Shown here: in pieces, positions 54,156 to 63,926 of the stretch | How positions within the stretch are numbered: position 1 is the stretch's first letter | Layout of the letters: each line of letters begins with the position of its first letter | Source: an uncultured Gammaproteobacteria bacterium | GTDB taxonomy: Bacteria > Pseudomonadota > Gammaproteobacteria > GCA-001735895 | DNA length: 64,000 bases | Assembly (NCBI GenBank): GCA_947259485.1 | Contig: CAMYLU010000014.1 | Location: forward strand, 113,356-177,355 | Direction: 5' to 3' | Notes under the pieces: model-generated | Databases searched by the model: none | What the model was told of the DNA's origin: nothing | What the model saw: only the letters and a program-made list of their open reading frames with translations | Position numbers and translations under genes: made by a program

Positions 54156-54623
54156 ATGGTAATAAACGACCTGGAATGGATGCGGCAGGCGCTCGCGCAG
54201 GCCCAGATTGCGGCCGAGAGGGACGAGGTTCCTGTAGGCGCGGTGCTGGTGGATTCCGCGGGTGAATTAATCGCTGCAGGCCACAATCAGCCAATCAGTG
54301 CAAACGACCCGAGTGCACATGCCGAAATTGTCGTGCTGCGGGCAGCGGCGCAGAAGCTGGGTAACTATCGGCTGCCCGACACCACGCTGTATGTCACGCT
54401 GGAACCCTGCACCATGTGCGTGGGTGCCATGGTTCATGCCAGGGTGGGGCGCCTGGTTTACGGCGCAGTCGAGCCGAAAACCGGTGCGATAGAAAGTGCA
54501 CAGCAACTCTTCGAAACCGGGAGATTCAACCACCAGCCTGAACTTCAGACCGGTGTGCTGGCAAACGAATGTTCGGCCCTGTTGTCGCAATTCTTCGCCA
54601 ACAAACGCCTGGCGAAAAAATAG
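54156..54623 (+). CDS. tadA: tRNA-specific adenosine deaminase TadA
   Basis: A 155-residue zinc deaminase that makes inosine at the wobble position of tRNA-Arg(ACG). The zinc and catalytic residues are H55 and E57 (in SAHAEIV), and C85 and C88 (in EPCTMCVGAM). The length and the N-terminal WMRQALAQAQIAAERDEVPV are typical of TadA rather than guanine or cytosine deaminases. It converges with mltF. Confidence 0.95.
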   Translation: MVINDLEWMRQALAQAQIAAERDEVPVGAVLVDSAGELIAAGHNQPISANDPSAHAEIVVLRAAAQKLGNYRLPDTTLYVTLEPCTMCVGAMVHARVGRLVYGAVEPKTGAIESAQQLFETGRFNHQPELQTGVLANECSALLSQFFANKRLAKK

Positions 54624-54641
54624 CCAGGGAAGGAGCGATAC

Positions 54642-56102
54642 CTACAGGCTGGGGGCCAACGGCGCAGCTTCCTGCTGCGGTTTCGGTACACCATTCTCGC
54701 GCAGTGCCCGGGTTTCGAATCCGATCAGGTATTCGTAGTACTGGCGAATATTTTCGACGTACTTGACCGGTTCCCAGCCCCGTGCGTAGCCGTACCTGGT
54801 GCTCTTGTACCATTTCTTGCGCGCCAGCAACGGCAGGTTTTCCTTAACGTCGATCCAGCGGTCCGGATCACCGCCCCGTTTCTCGGTGATGATGCGGGCG
54901 TCCTCGACGTGACCAAGGCCAACGTTGTAGGCGGCGAGCGCAAACCAGGTGCGGTCAGGTTCGGGAATATGCTCTGGCACCCTGGTTAACACCCTGGCGA
55001 TATATTTTGCCCCGCCGCGAATGCTCTCGGCCGCATCGAGACGGTTTTTAACCTTCATCTGTTTTGCAGTCGCCTGCGTCAACATCATCAATCCACGGAC
55101 ACCAGTCGGCGACTTGGCCCGTTCGATCCAGAGCGATTCCTGGTAACCAATCGAGGCAAGCAGACGCCAGTCAAGATTTACGGTCTTGGCTTCCCTTTTG
55201 AAAAGCGCCTCGTATCGCGGTAAATGGCTTTCGATACGCTGGGTAAAGGTGCGTATGTCCGAATAGTTAAAGCGGGCGACATGACTGTAATAACGATGAA
55301 TCAACTGTTCCAGGCGCCCGTCTTTTTCTACGGTTGAAAAGAAAGCTTCAATCACGTTCTTGAGGCTATCGTCGTCGCTGAAACTGTAGGCCCAGCGCAA
55401 GTGGCGCGGTTCACCGATTTCGAAGGCAATACGCAATTCTGGAAAGTATCGGCGCTGCAATGCGATTTCATGCGAATCGGCAAGAATGAAGTCGGTATCC
55501 CCGGATTCCACCTGTTCGATCAATTCTTCGGTCGCCATATCGTCAACCTCGGTCCAGGTCAGTTTGGGGTACTGGGTCAAGAGTTCAGTTAACAGTCCAA
55601 CGTGTGCGGTGCCGCTGACGACCTTGAGTGAGCCACCGATCAGGTCGCGTACTTTTTTGGGTCGGTCGGCGCGAAATTTGCGATACAGTACCTGGTTCGA
55701 AACTTTGTAATAATCGGGTCCATAGGCGACGGAAGCATTGGAATTCGATTCGTTTCCGGATAAACCGGCGGCCACGATGTCTCCGGTACCATATAAAAGC
55801 TCGGGGTAGAGTTCAGCAAAATTCGGTACCGTAATGAAGCGGGCCTTGACGCCGATCGATTCGGCAAACCAGTTGGCGAGTTGATACTCAAAACCATTAG
55901 GGCCGTCGATATCCTGGTAATAGGTGGTCGCGCTATTGAGCGTAAGGATGTTGATATAGCCGCGTTTTTGAATCCGTTCGAGCGTACTCAAGGCGCTCTT
56001 ATCGATGCCCGGCGAAACGATCAAAACCGCCAGTACGGCTAAAGCTGCGATCAGGCCTGAAATCCACTGGATTCGATGGGCAGTTGGGGTAAGCTCTACC
56101 AT
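54642..56102 (-). CDS. mltF: membrane-bound lytic murein transglycosylase F
   Basis: A 486-residue MltF. An N-terminal helix (about 15-32) anchors it. Residues about 45-270 are a family 3 solute-binding-like domain that regulates the enzyme, and residues about 300-450 are the SLT lysozyme-like domain with the catalytic Glu in SIGYQESLWIERAKSPTGVR. It cleaves peptidoglycan glycan strands to anhydromuropeptides. It lacks a clear lipobox, in line with the MltF family. Single gene between tadA and yaaA. Confidence 0.93.
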   Translation of the reverse strand: MVELTPTAHRIQWISGLIAALAVLAVLIVSPGIDKSALSTLERIQKRGYINILTLNSATTYYQDIDGPNGFEYQLANWFAESIGVKARFITVPNFAELYPELLYGTGDIVAAGLSGNESNSNASVAYGPDYYKVSNQVLYRKFRADRPKKVRDLIGGSLKVVSGTAHVGLLTELLTQYPKLTWTEVDDMATEELIEQVESGDTDFILADSHEIALQRRYFPELRIAFEIGEPRHLRWAYSFSDDDSLKNVIEAFFSTVEKDGRLEQLIHRYYSHVARFNYSDIRTFTQRIESHLPRYEALFKREAKTVNLDWRLLASIGYQESLWIERAKSPTGVRGLMMLTQATAKQMKVKNRLDAAESIRGGAKYIARVLTRVPEHIPEPDRTWFALAAYNVGLGHVEDARIITEKRGGDPDRWIDVKENLPLLARKKWYKSTRYGYARGWEPVKYVENIRQYYEYLIGFETRALRENGVPKPQQEAAPLAPSL

Positions 56103-56127
56103 GGTTTAACACCGGGTTATCCACAGA

Positions 56128-56898
56128 CTACTGTCTGCGGGTAAACACCCACTCGTGCGAAGCGGACAGGCCCGTGTTAAATGCATAGCCGTCTCGATTG
56201 AATTCCTTGAGTCCCTCTGGATCGTCGATGCGGTGGTCGATCAGGTAGCGTGCCATCATCCCGCGGGCCTTCTTGGCAAAAAATCCGATCGTTTGATAGC
56301 TACCCTTGTTGTAATCCTTGAATACAGGCGTGATGACTTCTGCTTTAAGCAACTTGGGTTTTATCGATTTGAAATACTCGTTTGATGCCAGGTTAACCAG
56401 GGCATTCGAACCGGATTGCCTCAATTCCTGGTTCAGCGTTTTGGTAATCCGTCCATCCCAGAACTGATACAGGTTTTTCCCCTGCTCGGTGTCGAGCCGG
56501 GTACCCATCTCGAGCCGGTAGGCCTGTATCAGGTCGAGCGGTCGCAACACGCCATACAGGCCCGACAGGATACGCAAATGATCCTGGGCAAAATCGACGT
56601 TGTCTGGTTGCATACTGTAAGCGTCCAGACCAAGATAGACGTCCCCCTTGAACGCAAACAAAGCCTGCCGCGCATTTTCCGGCTTGAATGGAGTTCGCCA
56701 TTGCTTGAAGCGTTGCTGGTTGAGCTCGGCTATGTTGTCGCTCACCTGCATCAGCTTCGAAAGATCAGCCGCAGATAACTGTCGCAGGCGCCGCACCAGC
56801 TTGCGCGACTGCGACAACTGCGATGATTGGGTAAACGCGTCGGTGACGGTCGGGGTATCAAAATCCAGTGTTTTGGCGGGCGAAATGACGGTTAGCAT
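56128..56898 (-). CDS. yaaA: peroxide stress protein YaaA
   Basis: A 256-residue YaaA/DUF328 protein. The start MLTVISPAKTLDF and the blocks DVYLGLDAYSM, HLRILSGLYGVLRPLDLIQA and YRLEMGTRLD are typical, as is the ending GFFAKKARGMMARYLIDHRI. In E. coli YaaA lowers free iron and protects DNA during hydrogen peroxide stress. It lies 25 bases upstream of mltF on the same strand. It is probably transcribed from the gap before tamA. Confidence 0.95.
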   Translation of the reverse strand: MLTVISPAKTLDFDTPTVTDAFTQSSQLSQSRKLVRRLRQLSAADLSKLMQVSDNIAELNQQRFKQWRTPFKPENARQALFAFKGDVYLGLDAYSMQPDNVDFAQDHLRILSGLYGVLRPLDLIQAYRLEMGTRLDTEQGKNLYQFWDGRITKTLNQELRQSGSNALVNLASNEYFKSIKPKLLKAEVITPVFKDYNKGSYQTIGFFAKKARGMMARYLIDHRIDDPEGLKEFNRDGYAFNTGLSASHEWVFTRRQ

Positions 56899-57411
56899 GT
56901 TTCCTGGTTCGAAAATTCAAAAACTTATATTAGCAAAAATGTATTGCCAATTTAGTGATTTTCATAACATCCCGGTCAAACGTCGTTACGACGCCATTTC
57001 CTGCATTCAACCTTAAACTGGAACAAAAGGTCGTAGCCAGGGGTTGGCAAGATTTAAGGTGATTTCACAGGAAAACGACTTAAGATAATGATCAATAACA
57101 GGTAGGTTGCAGCGGTACATCATCGCCGTGACCCAGTTTACAGCTGTGAAACAAGCCCAAGTAAAGCCGAATAAGTTCCCGGGTTACATCCAGACCGGGT
57201 AAAAACGCGTAACATAGTGCCCGGCCAAATCTCTCTTATCGCTAGCGGTTTATTGCTGGAAGGGATTATCCTGTTTGCCAAAGCGATCCAGAATAATAAC
57301 CTCGACCCGGTTAGCAGTTGAGTTCCGCTCGAGTTGAGGCATCATTCGCTTTCAACCTAAGCCGACGATCCAAGCCATTGTTATCAGACCTTTACAATTA
57401 CCGGAACCAGG
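56899..57411. other. 513-base gap before tamA
   Basis: No supported complete gene. It must contain the promoters of yaaA (minus) and tamA (plus). The one coding-like piece is the minus-strand remnant at 57250-57345. No hairpin of note was seen. Confidence 0.5.
57250..57345 (-). pseudogene. possible remnant of an OmpA-like C-terminus
   Basis: A 31-codon frame ends with ERNSTANRVEVIIL and a short polar tail. The piece resembles the last conserved block of OmpA/MotB-like peptidoglycan-binding domains (R-x-x-NRRVEI-V/I), but one arginine is missing and no upstream part of the domain is present. It may be a gene end left after deletion, or chance. Confidence 0.25.
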
Positions 57412-59151
57412 ATGCTTAATTCCCGGGCTATATTAATCACTTTGGCATTGAATTTTTTGTCGACAGCACTGTGCGCGCAAACGGTTGTCAATGTCGAAAT
57501 CAGCGGTATAGATGAAATACTGGAGGCTAATGTTCGCCTCTATCTGAGCATCGAACAGCAGAAAAACCATCCACTGATCAGCGAAGGTCGATTGCGCAGA
57601 TTGCATAAAAAAGCCGCTCCGGAAATCTCTGCGGCCTTGCAGCCCTTTGGATATTATCGATCGACTGTCAGCGCCAGCCTGGAAAAGTCTGAATCGGGTG
57701 AATGGCAAGCCAGTTACAATATCGATCCCGGTCCACAGCTGCGCATCGCGGTGTTCAATTTCAGCGTCAGCCGCGAAATGGGGGAGGATCCGGAATTCAA
57801 ACAATTAATCGAGCAGCAGTCGCCTCAAGTCGGCAACGTGTTTACGCATCTCGAGTACGAGTCCTTCAAGTCGGGTCTTGCCAAACTGGCCTCGGAGCGC
57901 GGATATTTCAAGGCGGTTTTTATCGATCGTCGGGTAGAAGTCGATCTCGAGGACTATGTCGCACGCATATACCTTGACTATAATGGCGGACCCCGATTCA
58001 GTTTCGGGGAAGTCAATCTGCGCCAGGATGTATTGAAACCGGAATTTCTGCAGCGTTTTGTGCCGTTTCAACAGGGTGACCCTTATACGCTCGACGAACT
58101 TGTCGAGATGCAGCAGGTTCTGAACGACACCGATTACTTTCAAACGGTTGAAGTTTCGCCGGGCGAGCTTTTGGCTGATAGCAACGAAGTACCAATCGAT
58201 GTCTCACTAACGCCACGCAAGGAAAATCGCTACACGTTTGGTCTTGGCTACGGGACGGACACCGGTGCCCGCACCAAGTTTGGATGGCAACGACCGCGTG
58301 TTAATGATATGGGCCATCGCTTTGACAGTGAAATAGGTTTATCCGAAGTTGGCTACAACCTCGGCGCCAACTACCGCGTGCCGGTCCTGAATCCGCGCAC
58401 CGATCAGCTGGTTTACAGCGCTACCCGCTCAAGGGAGGATCTGGACGACTTCGAGAGTGAACTGAGTGCTGTCGGCATCAGCCTGTATCGCGTGCGCGGT
58501 GAATGGCGCGAAACATTATCCATCGACTACGAGCGGGAGAAATTCGAGATTGGCAATGATACGGGCGATACCGGGCTGTTGATACCGGGTGCCAGCTGGA
58601 GTCGAACCTGGGGCAGGGGCTTTATTTTCGTGCTGGATGGTTTGCGCTTTGATTTGAGCCTGCGAGCCGCTGATGAAGGTTTCGGTTCCGATGTGAGTTT
58701 TGGCCAGGTTTACTCGAGTCTCAAGTTTATCACCTCGTTGGGCGATAGAAATCGATTAATCGCTCGCGGCAGTGTCGGCAGCACGACGACCAGCGAATTC
58801 GAGGAGCTCCCGGCTTCCGTGCGCTTTTTTACTGGAGGTAGCCAAAGCGTGCGGGGCTATAAATTCCAGTCGCTTGGGCCTGAGGATGAAAGCGGTGATG
58901 TCATCGGTGGTCGGCGCTTGCTGACGGGCAGCATCGAGTTTGAACATGCCCTTAACGATCGCTGGGGAATTGCGCTGTTCTTTGACATCGGCAATGCCGT
59001 CGAAGACTTCGACGACGATCTGGAACAGGGTGCCGGATTCGGTGTGCGCTGGAAGTCCCCGGTAGGGCCGGTGCGCATCGACCTGGCGAGTGCGATCAGC
59101 CTCGATGATCAACCCTGGCGATTGCATATCAATATCGGTCCTGACCTGTGA
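57412..59151 (+). CDS. tamA: translocation and assembly module subunit TamA
   Basis: A 579-residue Omp85-family outer-membrane protein. The signal peptide covers about 1-22 (cleavage after LCA). POTRA-like repeats follow to about residue 260, and then a 16-strand barrel with the family motif in GSQSVRGYKFQSLGPEDESG (about residues 472-491). The C-terminus ends in a short strand LHINIGPDL. With TamB it delivers or supports outer-membrane proteins and phospholipid transport. The stop overlaps tamB by 4 bases (GTGA). Confidence 0.93.
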   Translation: MLNSRAILITLALNFLSTALCAQTVVNVEISGIDEILEANVRLYLSIEQQKNHPLISEGRLRRLHKKAAPEISAALQPFGYYRSTVSASLEKSESGEWQASYNIDPGPQLRIAVFNFSVSREMGEDPEFKQLIEQQSPQVGNVFTHLEYESFKSGLAKLASERGYFKAVFIDRRVEVDLEDYVARIYLDYNGGPRFSFGEVNLRQDVLKPEFLQRFVPFQQGDPYTLDELVEMQQVLNDTDYFQTVEVSPGELLADSNEVPIDVSLTPRKENRYTFGLGYGTDTGARTKFGWQRPRVNDMGHRFDSEIGLSEVGYNLGANYRVPVLNPRTDQLVYSATRSREDLDDFESELSAVGISLYRVRGEWRETLSIDYEREKFEIGNDTGDTGLLIPGASWSRTWGRGFIFVLDGLRFDLSLRAADEGFGSDVSFGQVYSSLKFITSLGDRNRLIARGSVGSTTTSEFEELPASVRFFTGGSQSVRGYKFQSLGPEDESGDVIGGRRLLTGSIEFEHALNDRWGIALFFDIGNAVEDFDDDLEQGAGFGVRWKSPVGPVRIDLASAISLDDQPWRLHINIGPDL

Positions 59152-62100
59152 AGCGTCGTCTCGTCACTGGTTTTAGCCTGCTGCTTGCCATTGTGCTGTG
59201 TTTTGCGATCTGGCTAGGTGGCAGTGAAAGCGGCTTGCAATGGGTTTACCGCCAGGTCCAGCCGCAACTCCCGGGTACGCTATCGCTGGACTCGATATCG
59301 GGTAGGCTTGCTGGCCTGGTCAGGCTCGAAGGGGTTGCTTATGAGGATCAGGACCAGATCATCAAAGTTAAGAAAGTTGAAGTGAACTGGGATCCCTGGG
59401 CTCTGATAAAAGCCGAAATCGATGTTTCCAGCTTGATTTTGGAGTCACTCGAGGTTTCGCTAAACGCGAGCCAGGACGGGACTGATCCTGAAAAAACCGA
59501 TGCCACAGGGCCGAGAATTCAATTTCCGCTGGCGCTGCGATTACGTAAAGCCGAAGTAAACGGGATCATGTTTAAGCGCGGGGATGTGGCGTACAAACTG
59601 GACCAGGTCGGGTTGAGCGCCCGGCTCGGCAGCGAGCGGCTCGAGATTTCCAGGATAGACGTCAAATCCCCGGACGGGGCAATCAGTTTTAAAGGTCATG
59701 TCGACACTTCCAGCAATTTTGCGCACGACATTACGATGACGTGGCAGACAAGCTTGCCCACCGCGCCGAACGTTAGCGGTCTGGGACGAGTTACCGGCGA
59801 TCTCGCTGCAACATTATTGACCCAGGAAGTACTGGGCCCACTACCGTTCAATCTGAGTCTCGAATTGCGCAACACTCTTGATCAACCGACATGGCAGGCC
59901 ACAGTCGACGCCAGTTCGTTTGATACGGCCCTGCTGGATCCCGGCTTGCCGGCGCTGCGGGGTGCTTTCAAACTTGCTGCCAGCGGCGATATGTCCTCTG
60001 CCAGGGCTGGCGGTCACATCGCGGCAGAGTCGCCAGAACTAGGTCCTTTCAGTGCGGATTTTGAGGTGCGTAATCTTGATGGTGAGCGCAAGTTCGACGG
60101 GCTCGAGCTTGAATCGCTAAAGGTAAGCTTGCTGGACGGTGAGGTATCGGCGACGGGTCAGCTTAACTGGCAGCCGGCACTTGGCTGGAAAACCGATATC
60201 ACGCTGTCGGCCATTAATCCGGGCCGGTTGTTTCCCGAGTGGCCGGGTAACATCGATGCAACGATCAGCAGCACAGGTACAACAGAAAACGGCGAGTTGG
60301 TTGCCAGTGCCGAGATAGAACGGCTGCAGGGCGGGTTGAGGGATTTCCCGGTATCGCTGCAAAGCAGCCTGCAATGGCGCAACAGCGGTGTCGAAATTGC
60401 GCGACTGGAATTTACCTCGGGCGAGACCAGGGTCAATGCGCGCGGGCGCCTCGGTGAACAGCTGGACCTGGAATGGTCCCTGGATTCCGCTAACCTGGCC
60501 GAGCTCTACCCGGGAGCCCAGGGCCAGCTCAAGGCTAACGGTCAGCTTGACGGTCCACGCGAGGCACCGACCGTTAGCGCCAGTTTGGACGGAAAGTCCC
60601 TGAGTCTGCCGGGTTACGAGGTCGGCTCGGTCACGGGCGACGTAGCGCTCGATTTGCTGCGGTGGCAGCGCTTTAATGTCAATCTCGAGGCCCGGGCGAT
60701 CAAGCTTCAGGATCGGTTGCTGAAGTCGGCCAAGGTAGTCGCGGATACTCGCCGAATACAGGCTGATATCGTCGCCGACGAAGTGAACGCGCAGATCGAG
60801 CTTGACGGCGAGATCGATGGAGAGACCTGGCGCGGCCGGATCGTCAAGGCAAGTATTCAAACTCGCGATTATGCCGACTGGCGACTCGGATCACCGGCAA
60901 GCCTTAGCCTGTCGGCCGATTCCGTGGTTGCTGAAACGGCATGCGTGAAGAATGTTTCGGGCGCAGAGATTTGCAGCTCGGTCAAGGGTAAGGAGAGTGA
61001 ATGGCAGATTGAGCTCGGCTTAAGCGAGCTTGCGCTGCAGATGCTGGGCAATTGGATTCCACCCGGGATGCAGCTTGATGGTGTTGCCAACGCAAACGCC
61101 AGGCTGGAGTACCGGCTGCCGGACCAATTGCGGGGACGGATTGAAGTTAATCTGCCCCCGGCTTCAATCAGTTACCCGTTGCGCGAGGACAAAACGGGGC
61201 GCTTCGATTACCGCTCGGGCAGGCTCGAGTTATTGCTGGAGGAGACGGGCATCCAGGCACAGACAGACATAACCCTGGCCAGTGGAGACCGGGTAGAGGC
61301 ATCCGGCAGGTTACCGGGCGCGAACCTGCTGACGCTTGATTATGACAACCAGTCGCTGCAGGGCGAGGCCAGGATCAGTGCGCGTGATCTGGGCCTGGTG
61401 GAAATAATGCTCGACGAGGTCGAGAACCTGAAGGGTCAACTGGAAGTCAATTTAAAGATTGCCGGAACAATTGGCGAGCCGAAAATACAGGGCAGCGCTA
61501 ATCTCATCGATGCGCAACTGAGCGCACCGACTCTGAAACTGGAATTAACAAATTTCAACATCAAGGCGCAGAGTGAAAATGCTGAAAAGCTCGTGTTTCG
61601 AGCCGACGCGCTTACCGCCGACGGCAAGATCTCGGCGCGAGGCAACACGCTACTGGATAATAACCGCGGATGGCCAAGCGAACTCGCGCTCGCGTTCGAG
61701 CGGCTCGATGTTTCCGGCTTGATCGAACGCTGGTTACCCCCGGAGATGACCGTTCAGGGACTGCTCGACGGAAGCGCGGATCTGAACTTCCAGGCACCCG
61801 ATAACCTGGCCGGGGAAATAAGGTTATCCTCGTCCACGGGCACGCTCGGTTATCCGCTCCTCGAGGGGGAGCAGGAGCGCTGGGAATATCGCGATGCAAA
61901 GCTTGTTTTGCTGATGAACAGTCGCGGCATAGAAGCCAGTTCGGAAATCCAGATCGGTAACAACAACAGCCTCATTGGACAGGTAAATTTACCACAGGCA
62001 AAGTTACTGGCGCTCGATCCATTGAGCCAGTCGATTCAGGCAAAGGCGAGACTGGACTTCCGCGAGCTGGAGCTGATCGAGGCTCTGTTGCCGGAAATCG

Positions 62101-63287
62101 AGCAGCTGCAGGGTGAACTGGCACTTGACCTGAGTGCGGATGGGACCCTGGCGCAACCCAGGCTGGAGGCTCGAGCAGAAATTCTCGAAGCCGCATTGCT
62201 CGTGCCCCGGCTCGGTTTGACTATCGACAACATCAGCATGACCGGTGCCAGCGATAACGATGGAAAATTCAATTTTGTTGTCAACGCGAGTTCCGGCGAT
62301 GGCAATCTATCGATAAAGGGTTCCAGTCGCCTAAACGCTGCTGACGGCTGGCCGACCACGATCAACATCAAGGGGGATAACTTCGAGGTTTCCCGCATAC
62401 CCGAGGCCGCGGTAAAGATCAGCCCCGATCTCGCTGTCAAGCTGCAACACCAGAAGATCGACATAGAGGGCGATCTGCTCATTCCCTACGCAAAACTGCA
62501 GCCGAAAGACATTACCACTGCCGCCCGTGTCTCCGACGATACGATTATCGTGGGCGGTGCCGAGGTGCCGGAACCGAAATGGATAATAACAACCCGGATC
62601 AACGTTATCCTGGGCGAGCGCGTGAGTTTCTTCGGCTTCGGTTTTGAGGGTCAGCTGGGTGGCAACCTGCGGGTCGAGGAAGAACCGGGGCAGATTGCCA
62701 GGGGAACGGGCACCATCAATATAGTGGAGGGTCGCTACCGTGCTTACGGTCAGCGTCTCGATATCGAAAACGGTCGTCTGTTATTTACTGGTGGACCGCT
62801 GACCAATCCCGGCCTTGATCTGCGTGCGGTGCGCATAAGCAACAACGTGACGAGCGGAATCAAAGTCAGGGGGCGTCTCCAGCAACCCCAGCTGGAACTG
62901 TTTTCAATCCCCGCCATGGGCCAGACCGACACCCTTTCTTACCTGTTGCTGGGCCGCCCGATGGAGGGCGCCAGTGGCGAAGAGGGTGCGATGATGGCGC
63001 AAGCCGCGCTCGCACTCGGTCTCGCCGGGGGAGACCGGCTTGCCAGGACCATCGGCGACCGCTTCGGGCTGGATGAGATGCGGGTCGAAAGCAGCGATAG
63101 CGGCGACCAGGCGTCTTTGGTGGTGGGTCGTTACCTGTCGCCAAGGCTTTACGTAAGCTACGGCGTCGGCCTTATCGAGTCATTTAACTCGCTCAACCTG
63201 CGCTACCAGATCTCGGAAAAATGGCAGCTAAAAGCGGTCAGCGGCGAAAACCAGGGGGCTGATTTTTTGTACAGCATCGAGCGCTAA
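59148..63287 (+). CDS. tamB: translocation and assembly module subunit TamB
   Basis: A 1379-residue inner-membrane-anchored protein that bridges the periplasm as a hydrophobic beta-groove. The single anchor is residues 8-25. The C-terminal DUF490 domain covers about the last 350 residues (IIVGGAEVPEP, GRYRAYGQRLDIENGRLLFT, SYLLLGRPMEGASGE). The start is GTG, coupled to the tamA stop. The length is normal for TamB. Two consecutive stretches near residues 636-861 and 862-1087 are clearly related copies of each other (see findings). Confidence 0.94.
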   Translation: MKRRLVTGFSLLLAIVLCFAIWLGGSESGLQWVYRQVQPQLPGTLSLDSISGRLAGLVRLEGVAYEDQDQIIKVKKVEVNWDPWALIKAEIDVSSLILESLEVSLNASQDGTDPEKTDATGPRIQFPLALRLRKAEVNGIMFKRGDVAYKLDQVGLSARLGSERLEISRIDVKSPDGAISFKGHVDTSSNFAHDITMTWQTSLPTAPNVSGLGRVTGDLAATLLTQEVLGPLPFNLSLELRNTLDQPTWQATVDASSFDTALLDPGLPALRGAFKLAASGDMSSARAGGHIAAESPELGPFSADFEVRNLDGERKFDGLELESLKVSLLDGEVSATGQLNWQPALGWKTDITLSAINPGRLFPEWPGNIDATISSTGTTENGELVASAEIERLQGGLRDFPVSLQSSLQWRNSGVEIARLEFTSGETRVNARGRLGEQLDLEWSLDSANLAELYPGAQGQLKANGQLDGPREAPTVSASLDGKSLSLPGYEVGSVTGDVALDLLRWQRFNVNLEARAIKLQDRLLKSAKVVADTRRIQADIVADEVNAQIELDGEIDGETWRGRIVKASIQTRDYADWRLGSPASLSLSADSVVAETACVKNVSGAEICSSVKGKESEWQIELGLSELALQMLGNWIPPGMQLDGVANANARLEYRLPDQLRGRIEVNLPPASISYPLREDKTGRFDYRSGRLELLLEETGIQAQTDITLASGDRVEASGRLPGANLLTLDYDNQSLQGEARISARDLGLVEIMLDEVENLKGQLEVNLKIAGTIGEPKIQGSANLIDAQLSAPTLKLELTNFNIKAQSENAEKLVFRADALTADGKISARGNTLLDNNRGWPSELALAFERLDVSGLIERWLPPEMTVQGLLDGSADLNFQAPDNLAGEIRLSSSTGTLGYPLLEGEQERWEYRDAKLVLLMNSRGIEASSEIQIGNNNSLIGQVNLPQAKLLALDPLSQSIQAKARLDFRELELIEALLPEIEQLQGELALDLSADGTLAQPRLEARAEILEAALLVPRLGLTIDNISMTGASDNDGKFNFVVNASSGDGNLSIKGSSRLNAADGWPTTINIKGDNFEVSRIPEAAVKISPDLAVKLQHQKIDIEGDLLIPYAKLQPKDITTAARVSDDTIIVGGAEVPEPKWIITTRINVILGERVSFFGFGFEGQLGGNLRVEEEPGQIARGTGTINIVEGRYRAYGQRLDIENGRLLFTGGPLTNPGLDLRAVRISNNVTSGIKVRGRLQQPQLELFSIPAMGQTDTLSYLLLGRPMEGASGEEGAMMAQAALALGLAGGDRLARTIGDRFGLDEMRVESSDSGDQASLVVGRYLSPRLYVSYGVGLIESFNSLNLRYQISEKWQLKAVSGENQGADFLYSIER

Positions 63288-63464
63288 TTGATTCTCGGTG
63301 ACGATTGGATCGTAATCTAGCGTTAATCGCGTAAATCGATACAGCCCGGGTAAAGGCTGCGGCTAAAGTTCTTTCCAGTCCGGATATTGCGAGCATCTAG
63401 TCGATCATGTAGTCTTCTCGACCTGCTCAGAAACGAAAGCTGGTGCGCAATAAAACTCGAATCA

Positions 63465-63555
63465 GGAGAGGTGTCCGAGTGGTTGAAGGAGCACGCCTGG
63501 AAAGTGTGTATACGTTAATAGCGTATCGAGGGTTCGAATCCCTCTCTCTCCGCCA
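63465..63555 (+). tRNA. tRNA-Ser(GGA)
   Basis: A 91-base tRNA with encoded CCA. The acceptor arms are GGAGAG at 63465 and CTCTCC before G-CCA; the anticodon loop is CTGGAAA with anticodon GGA. The long variable arm (about 16-20 bases, GTATACGTTAATAGCGTATC) is that of a class II serine tRNA, and the T loop GGTTCGAATCC is standard. Confidence 0.97.
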
Positions 63556-63596
63556 GATACGAAAAAGGGTCCCGCCAGGGACCCTTTTTCGTATCT
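63556..63596 (+). terminator. terminator of the tRNA-Ser gene
   Basis: A perfect hairpin with arms of 18-19 bases and a 4-base loop (GCCA): A-tract, GGGTCCC stem, GGGACCC and T-tract. It begins at the final A of the CCA end. The symmetry (A-run before, T-run after) makes it work in both directions. Confidence 0.85.
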
Positions 63597-63634
63597 GATG
63601 GTGAGATGAGGTCAGATTCAATCCTCTGGTTCGA

Positions 63635-63708
63635 CAAATTGCGCCAGCAATTTGGGCCGCCGTAGGCGCCCCGCAGGGGTCAAAACGCGAGATGCAATCG
63701 CGTTTTGA
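63635..63708. repeat. two perfect hairpins next to the tRNA
   Basis: CAAATTGC-GCCA-GCAATTTG (63635-63654) and TCAAAACGCGA-GATGCAA-TCGCGTTTTGA (63680-63708) are perfect inverted repeats with 8- and 11-base arms. Between them CCCCGCAGGGG forms a third small palindrome. They fill the space between the tRNA and the copy of its 3' end. Confidence 0.6.
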
Positions 63709-63712
63709 GTCT

Positions 63713-63730
63713 ATCCCTCTCTCCGCCAGA
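63713..63730 (+). repeat. direct repeat of the tRNA-Ser 3' end (attachment-site-like)
   Basis: ATCCCTCTCTCCGCCAGA repeats the tRNA 3' end and the bases after it (ATCCCTCTCTCTCCGCCAGA, ending at 63557), apart from one lost TC pair. Integrases that use tRNA genes leave such copies. The segment between the two is only about 160 bases and carries no integrase gene. Confidence 0.55.
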
Positions 63731-63738
63731 CAATCAGA

Positions 63739-63804
63739 CCCTATCGCCCGGTCTCTTAGAAGCTCCTGAAAAGCCTCTAATTTTCAGGGAGATAGGGCTT
63801 TTAT
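63739..63804 (+). terminator. terminator-like nested hairpin
   Basis: CCTGAAAA (63765-63772) pairs with TTTTCAGG (63781-63788) inside an outer CCCTATC (63739-63745) / GATAGGG (63791-63797) pair, followed by CTTTTATTTT. It could end a transcript that reads through from the tRNA. Confidence 0.4.
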
Positions 63805-63926
63805 TTTGACGCAAATAAGTCTCTAAACCGCCCTCGGCGCCGAGATACTCTCCGAAATTGCCTATTTTTCTCTAATCCAAAAAAGCGAGTTCCGCTTCAC
63901 GAATCCACATCAAAAGCAATGGGATG

